Below the pieces are notes generated by a model, which worked only from the letters and a program-made list of their open reading frames with translations, was not told the DNA's origin and ran no database searches. 64,000 bases of DNA from Mesodorylaimus sp. YZB2_4 (taxonomy: Eukaryota; Nematoda; Enoplea; Dorylaimida; Dorylaimidae), in NCBI GenBank assembly GCA_030248295.1, contig JASANH010000055.1, forward strand, positions 1 to 64,000, in the 5' to 3' direction. Made by a program: the position numbers and the translations under genes. Shown here in pieces: positions 60,090 to 64,000 of the stretch (its first letter is position 1; each line of letters begins with the position of its first letter).

Positions 60090-62760
60090 CTGGAACATGC
60101 GCGGTGACAGAATGCACCTGGCTCGTTTAGTCAAAACTTTCAACCTCCTTCGCAGTGCATCCCACAAGGCCACTATCTTGTCTTCCTCCTCAAAGTCAGC
60201 TCTCGCATACCGTAAGCACCGCTGTGCTGAAGGAAAATCATGTTTGCAGCGCAGGCGGTATGCTTGCGATGTAGGCCGGTGATACCAAAAATCTTATTCT
60301 CCTCCCTCAAATTCATTGATGGGTCAACTTTTTTGAACAGAAGCTCCACTTTTTTCCCAGAATTCAAGTGTCCTCGGGCACTGGACGAAAACGTGATACA
60401 CATCCTCGTGCTTATCTATTCCCTGCTGCTTACAGCACTTGCAGTGAATCAAACTTCGATGCAAAATGCGAGACTTTGCTTCTTGTGTACCATGCCTTAT
60501 ACAGCAGGGCGTAGTGTATGGCCATCGACGTGCTTGGTCCTATTGAGCCTCCAGTATCCCCTAAAGTCGATATGCTCGTTTCCCAACTTCCTCTTCCAAT
60601 ACTCCTGCATTGCTAGCGTAGCTTTCCCCGCCCTCTTTTCCATCATGTCTTCATACAGCAGCTTGGTCTTGACGTATTTCATTGGATATGTTCTTGCATC
60701 CAATCCAACATCCTCTTGATCCAGTGAGCTAAATTTGGCAGTCTTTACTGCCGTACGTACTGTATATCCCTGTACAGCTGAGGCACCATTATGCTGTCCA
60801 GTTGGTTCAGGCTCGCATATCTCAATCTCTCAGAAAAATCAAAGCACGCACTTCACGCAGCATCCTGCTGTGCAGTCAGCCTACGTAGAAGACGCATTAA
60901 TTTAAATGCTAGCTACATTGGTATTCACGTCTGGATAGTTAACACCGCCGAGGTCTCTGCCTCGTAAAATTAATTTATTCACCATGTTAGATTTGGATGG
61001 ATGCCAGAAATATGCATCCATATGCTTGTCAACAAAACTCTGCAAATCAGCATTTGGCGCAATAATCGATGCTAAGTACCACACTTTGGACAGAAAATAG
61101 GTGTTCAGAACATGGACTCTCCCAAAATATGATATCTCGCAGTGCGGACTCCTACTATTCAAGGTCCCTATATGATCTCTTACAGCTGCCCAGTTTTCCG
61201 CTATCTCCATGCCACTGCTGCGAATCCAAAATCCATACACTTTCCATACATACACTCCATCCATCCATACACTCCATACTACCATACACTGCTGGACCAA
61301 ATACTTGGACAGATCCTCCTCCATCCCCGTCCTGTTCGCTGCTGTCGCGCCTAGTGGTAAAATTTTGGTTTTTGCTTCCTTCAGCGTGGCACCTGAAGCG
61401 ACCCTAAATGTTTTGTACACTCCAAAAAACCGTTTGATAGAGGCTGTATTCGCCACCAAAAAGTTGGTATCGTCAGCAAAGTTGTTGATTTCTAGCTCCC
61501 GTCCTAATACGTCTAATCCTTTCACAGCTGTGTCCATCCTAATAAAATTTGTGACTGTCTCTAAGACGAGCACGTACAATAAGGCCGACAGAGGGCACCC
61601 CTGCCAAATTCCTCTGCTCGGATAACGGGAGAGGAGATGAATCCATTCACCTGCACCGCTGATGAGACCCTCCCCAGTATTTATAGATCAGTCAAATCCA
61701 GTTTTGGAAGACTGTTCCAGCCCAAAGTATTCGAGTACTCTATCCATATATTCCCATTCGACTATGTCGAAGGCTGTCATATGGTCCACAGAAAGAAGCA
61801 TGCTTTCCGCCCCAGTCTCACTTATGTACTCTACAGCATTGTAGAGGGTCAAGACCCCGTCTCTTATGTTTCTTCCAGGCATCGAGCAGGTCTGGTCCGG
61901 ATGGACCACCTTGCCCATCACTTTCCTTAGTCTCATGATCAGCACTTTTGCTAGAATCTTACAGTCCACATTTCACATTGTCAGTGGCCGCCAGTTAGAC
62001 CTTTCTGCCTTATCCCCTTCCCCCTTGTACAGATGCGAAATAATGCCAAAGTAGCAGCTGGGAGGAAGGGCGCCCAGCCTTGATGAGGCCCCATAGGCCT
62101 TACTCAGTATCCATCCAATGTCAGCCGAGAAAAGACTGTAAAATTCGATTGGCAGGGCGACTTCTTCTTCTTGAATGTGCTCATCGCAGTCCGTATTTCA
62201 TCTTCGTTAATCTCCTTGCTTAATACCTCCCTGTCTTTGTCATCTGCCGAGCAATAAGGAGCGACAAGCGATCGTCAACCATTCCGTATATCTGTATTTG
62301 GCCAACCCGTCCATCTTAGGCCAGAAACCACCGTGATTCCTTTCTCTTCCAGGCTTCAACATCGCATTGCTTTTCTTCAACTGGGAACCCATAAAAATGG
62401 ATCGTCTTCTTCTGATGTCGTATTGCTGGCCCTGGTATTTCTAGTTGGACGCGAAGATCAAAAATCGATAACTTCTCTTTTACAGCTTTGTCGCGGCCTT
62501 CTTTCGAATCGAACACTAGCTTGATCGATCTATGATGTCGAAAAGCAAAAATCGGTTTGCCTTTCTTTTGTGTTGCTCTTGTATATCGAGACCATGATAT
62601 CATTGATGTTAGGATCAAAAAGGTGGTTCGAGTCCAGTGGTATGAAGGCAATTTTCGACAAGACGTTTCCATTGTTTTCAATAGTTTCAGGATACTCGAT
62701 TCCGTTATCGATTGTGATCTCTTCAGCTGAACTCATTCCCGCTTGTAGCGTCTTCCATTT
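60090..62760 (-). mobile_element. Decayed L1/Tx1-like LINE
   Basis: Minus strand. An ORF1-like part starts at the ATG at 62736 (MSSAEEITIDNG) and continues in another frame to 62316 (KKTIHFYGFPVEEKQCDVEA). The endonuclease region appears to be missing. Reverse transcriptase pieces follow: MDCKILAKVLIMRLRKVMGK, PGRNIRDGVLTLYNAVEYI and LLSVDHMTAFD at 61688-61969, then the catalytic INNFADDTNFLVA and KTKILPLGA at about 61350-61500. The C-terminal zinc-binding-type region (WEKVELLF-like, QCPR frame) is at 60173-60403. Frame breaks and the missing endonuclease make it inactive. Confidence 0.88.
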
Positions 62761-62764
62761 TAGG

Positions 62765-64000
62765 ATAGCAAGGCGGGAGAGAAATCGTCAGCAATCGATT
62801 GATTAAGGAAAAACAGATATAGAAAAATTTCCGTCTCTAAGGAAGAAAAATAAAAGGCTTAAAAACAGGTTTTTCAATGTTCTGGTATATGAAGAAAAAA
62901 CCAGCAGAGCTGAGCGTAGACCCGACCGACTCCGACCGAGCACACCGAGCTGATCATGGTCGGAAAAGCCTGGCATTGACTCTGTGCGCTAATAATGACT
63001 TCCTTGGCTCATTGACTCCTTGACCATGTTACAATGCAAAGCAGATTAAGCTGTGTTCAGAAGTCATAGATACCCTTACATTTCTTCATCAGTAGTGAAG
63101 GTTCTGACAGGAGCTTGTTTCTAGCAGCACAATATGACCCTGTAAGCAGATCTTTTGTAAAAACTATAGATGCATACTCCAGCATGGGTCAATATATATT
63201 TGCGTACTCTTAGTACAGCCTGTTTCTGGCTTCAAACTTATGCAACTAGTCTTTATTATTCAAGCCTATTATTCAGACCGGTTAAAGTTTGCTGAAGACT
63301 ATAATCTGTTTCCTTTGAGGATATACACTCCCTCGAGGTATCACATTGTGCCGTGTTACATTCCCAAAGAGAACATAAAGCGTAAACGCAAACTCATAGC
63401 ATACTCGAACCTAAACGCGAATGCGCACTCTGAAGGTGAGAGCCACGACCATTAAACCAATACAGACCCTATTCGATTTTAAACCTGCCAAGGTTTCTAA
63501 ATTATTTGACCACTATTGTGAGAAATAGGAACAAATGCTGTTTTGAAAGGATTTTTATGATTACCAGGAAATAACTAAAGAAGAAAATTCAGGTGCGTAA
63601 AATATGGTTTCTCCATCGAAATAAGCTCACGCAGTCACCTTTACACTAAAGTCACCACACTCTCACGAAGATGGGTTTGGTGTATTTACATGCACCAATA
63701 AATTTGCTGATAATGAATTGAGAATATGTGAATAAATATAAATATGTGGAAAGAATTTCCATGGTCAGGACATATTCTATTAGATGTGGAGGTAATATTG
63801 TTGCGGAAAATTAGAGCTAATATCAATCTGATAAAACTTGCGGATCCTGAGCGTTCTGTTCCAGCTTCTGATGGAATACTTTAAGGATATGGAAGTTAAG
63901 ACCACTCGAGCATGAGCTAGTTCTCCATGCGAATTACGAGTCCTCACGAATGAGCTTTTGTTGTTTTCCCTGCCGCCTGTATCTGAGTACATATTGGAAA
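62765..64000. other. No gene recognised
   Basis: A/T-rich. A short CCGACCGACTCCGACCGAGC repeat lies near 62915. Open frames at 63240-63455 and 63780-63992 carry no motif. Confidence 0.45.

Overview
The window is nuclear DNA from an invertebrate animal. Genes are split by short introns with GT..AG borders and consistent phases. The recognisable families are metazoan: a Gbx/unplugged-like homeobox gene, a DEG/ENaC channel, a rhodopsin-type receptor, a kringle protein and an F-box protein. The space between and inside genes is packed with eukaryotic transposons. An ecdysozoan such as a mite or tardigrade would fit, partly because animal cyanases are known from mites, but the sequence alone does not settle the taxon. 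No operon-like or prokaryotic organisation is seen. 

Layout. 0-3 kb: a decayed non-LTR retrotransposon between two (TGTCA)n tracts, followed by a tRNA-derived SINE-like head and a dispersed repeat. 5.4-6.8 kb: a seven-transmembrane receptor gene with a frameshift and an in-frame stop. 7-19 kb: repeat territory, including a 1.1 kb hAT element with a perfect 8-bp target duplication, a strongly G-poor repeat region, several inverted-repeat elements, a broken Gypsy pol and a MITE whose empty target site is also in the window. 20-30 kb: a plus-strand, multi-exon, cysteine-rich gene I cannot assign to a family; its introns hold SINEs, a Gypsy fragment and a hAT MITE. 31-39 kb: the most gene-dense part, with an F-box gene, an intronless cyanase with a mitochondrial-type leader, and a three-exon DEG/ENaC channel with a hAT MITE in its first intron. 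41.3-45.4 kb: a 4 kb minisatellite of a 17-bp unit. 45.8-47.5 kb: a SINE, a spliced PIF/Harbinger transposase and a convergent MADF-domain remnant. 50.3-52 kb: the homeobox gene in a stretch with few repeats. 55.4-58.8 kb: a minus-strand kringle gene whose intron contains a TA-flanked inverted-repeat element that carries two SINEs. 60-62.8 kb: a decayed L1/Tx1-like LINE. 

The host genes are unrelated single-copy loci and do not form a pathway. The strongest biological points are the cyanase with all three catalytic residues in an animal context, the unassigned cysteine-rich gene reconstructed exon by exon, the kringle gene with an unusual cysteine-rich upstream module, and several transposon insertions whose ends can be set to the base from target duplications. 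Most open reading frames in the repeat areas begin at non-ATG codons or are shadows and were not annotated.
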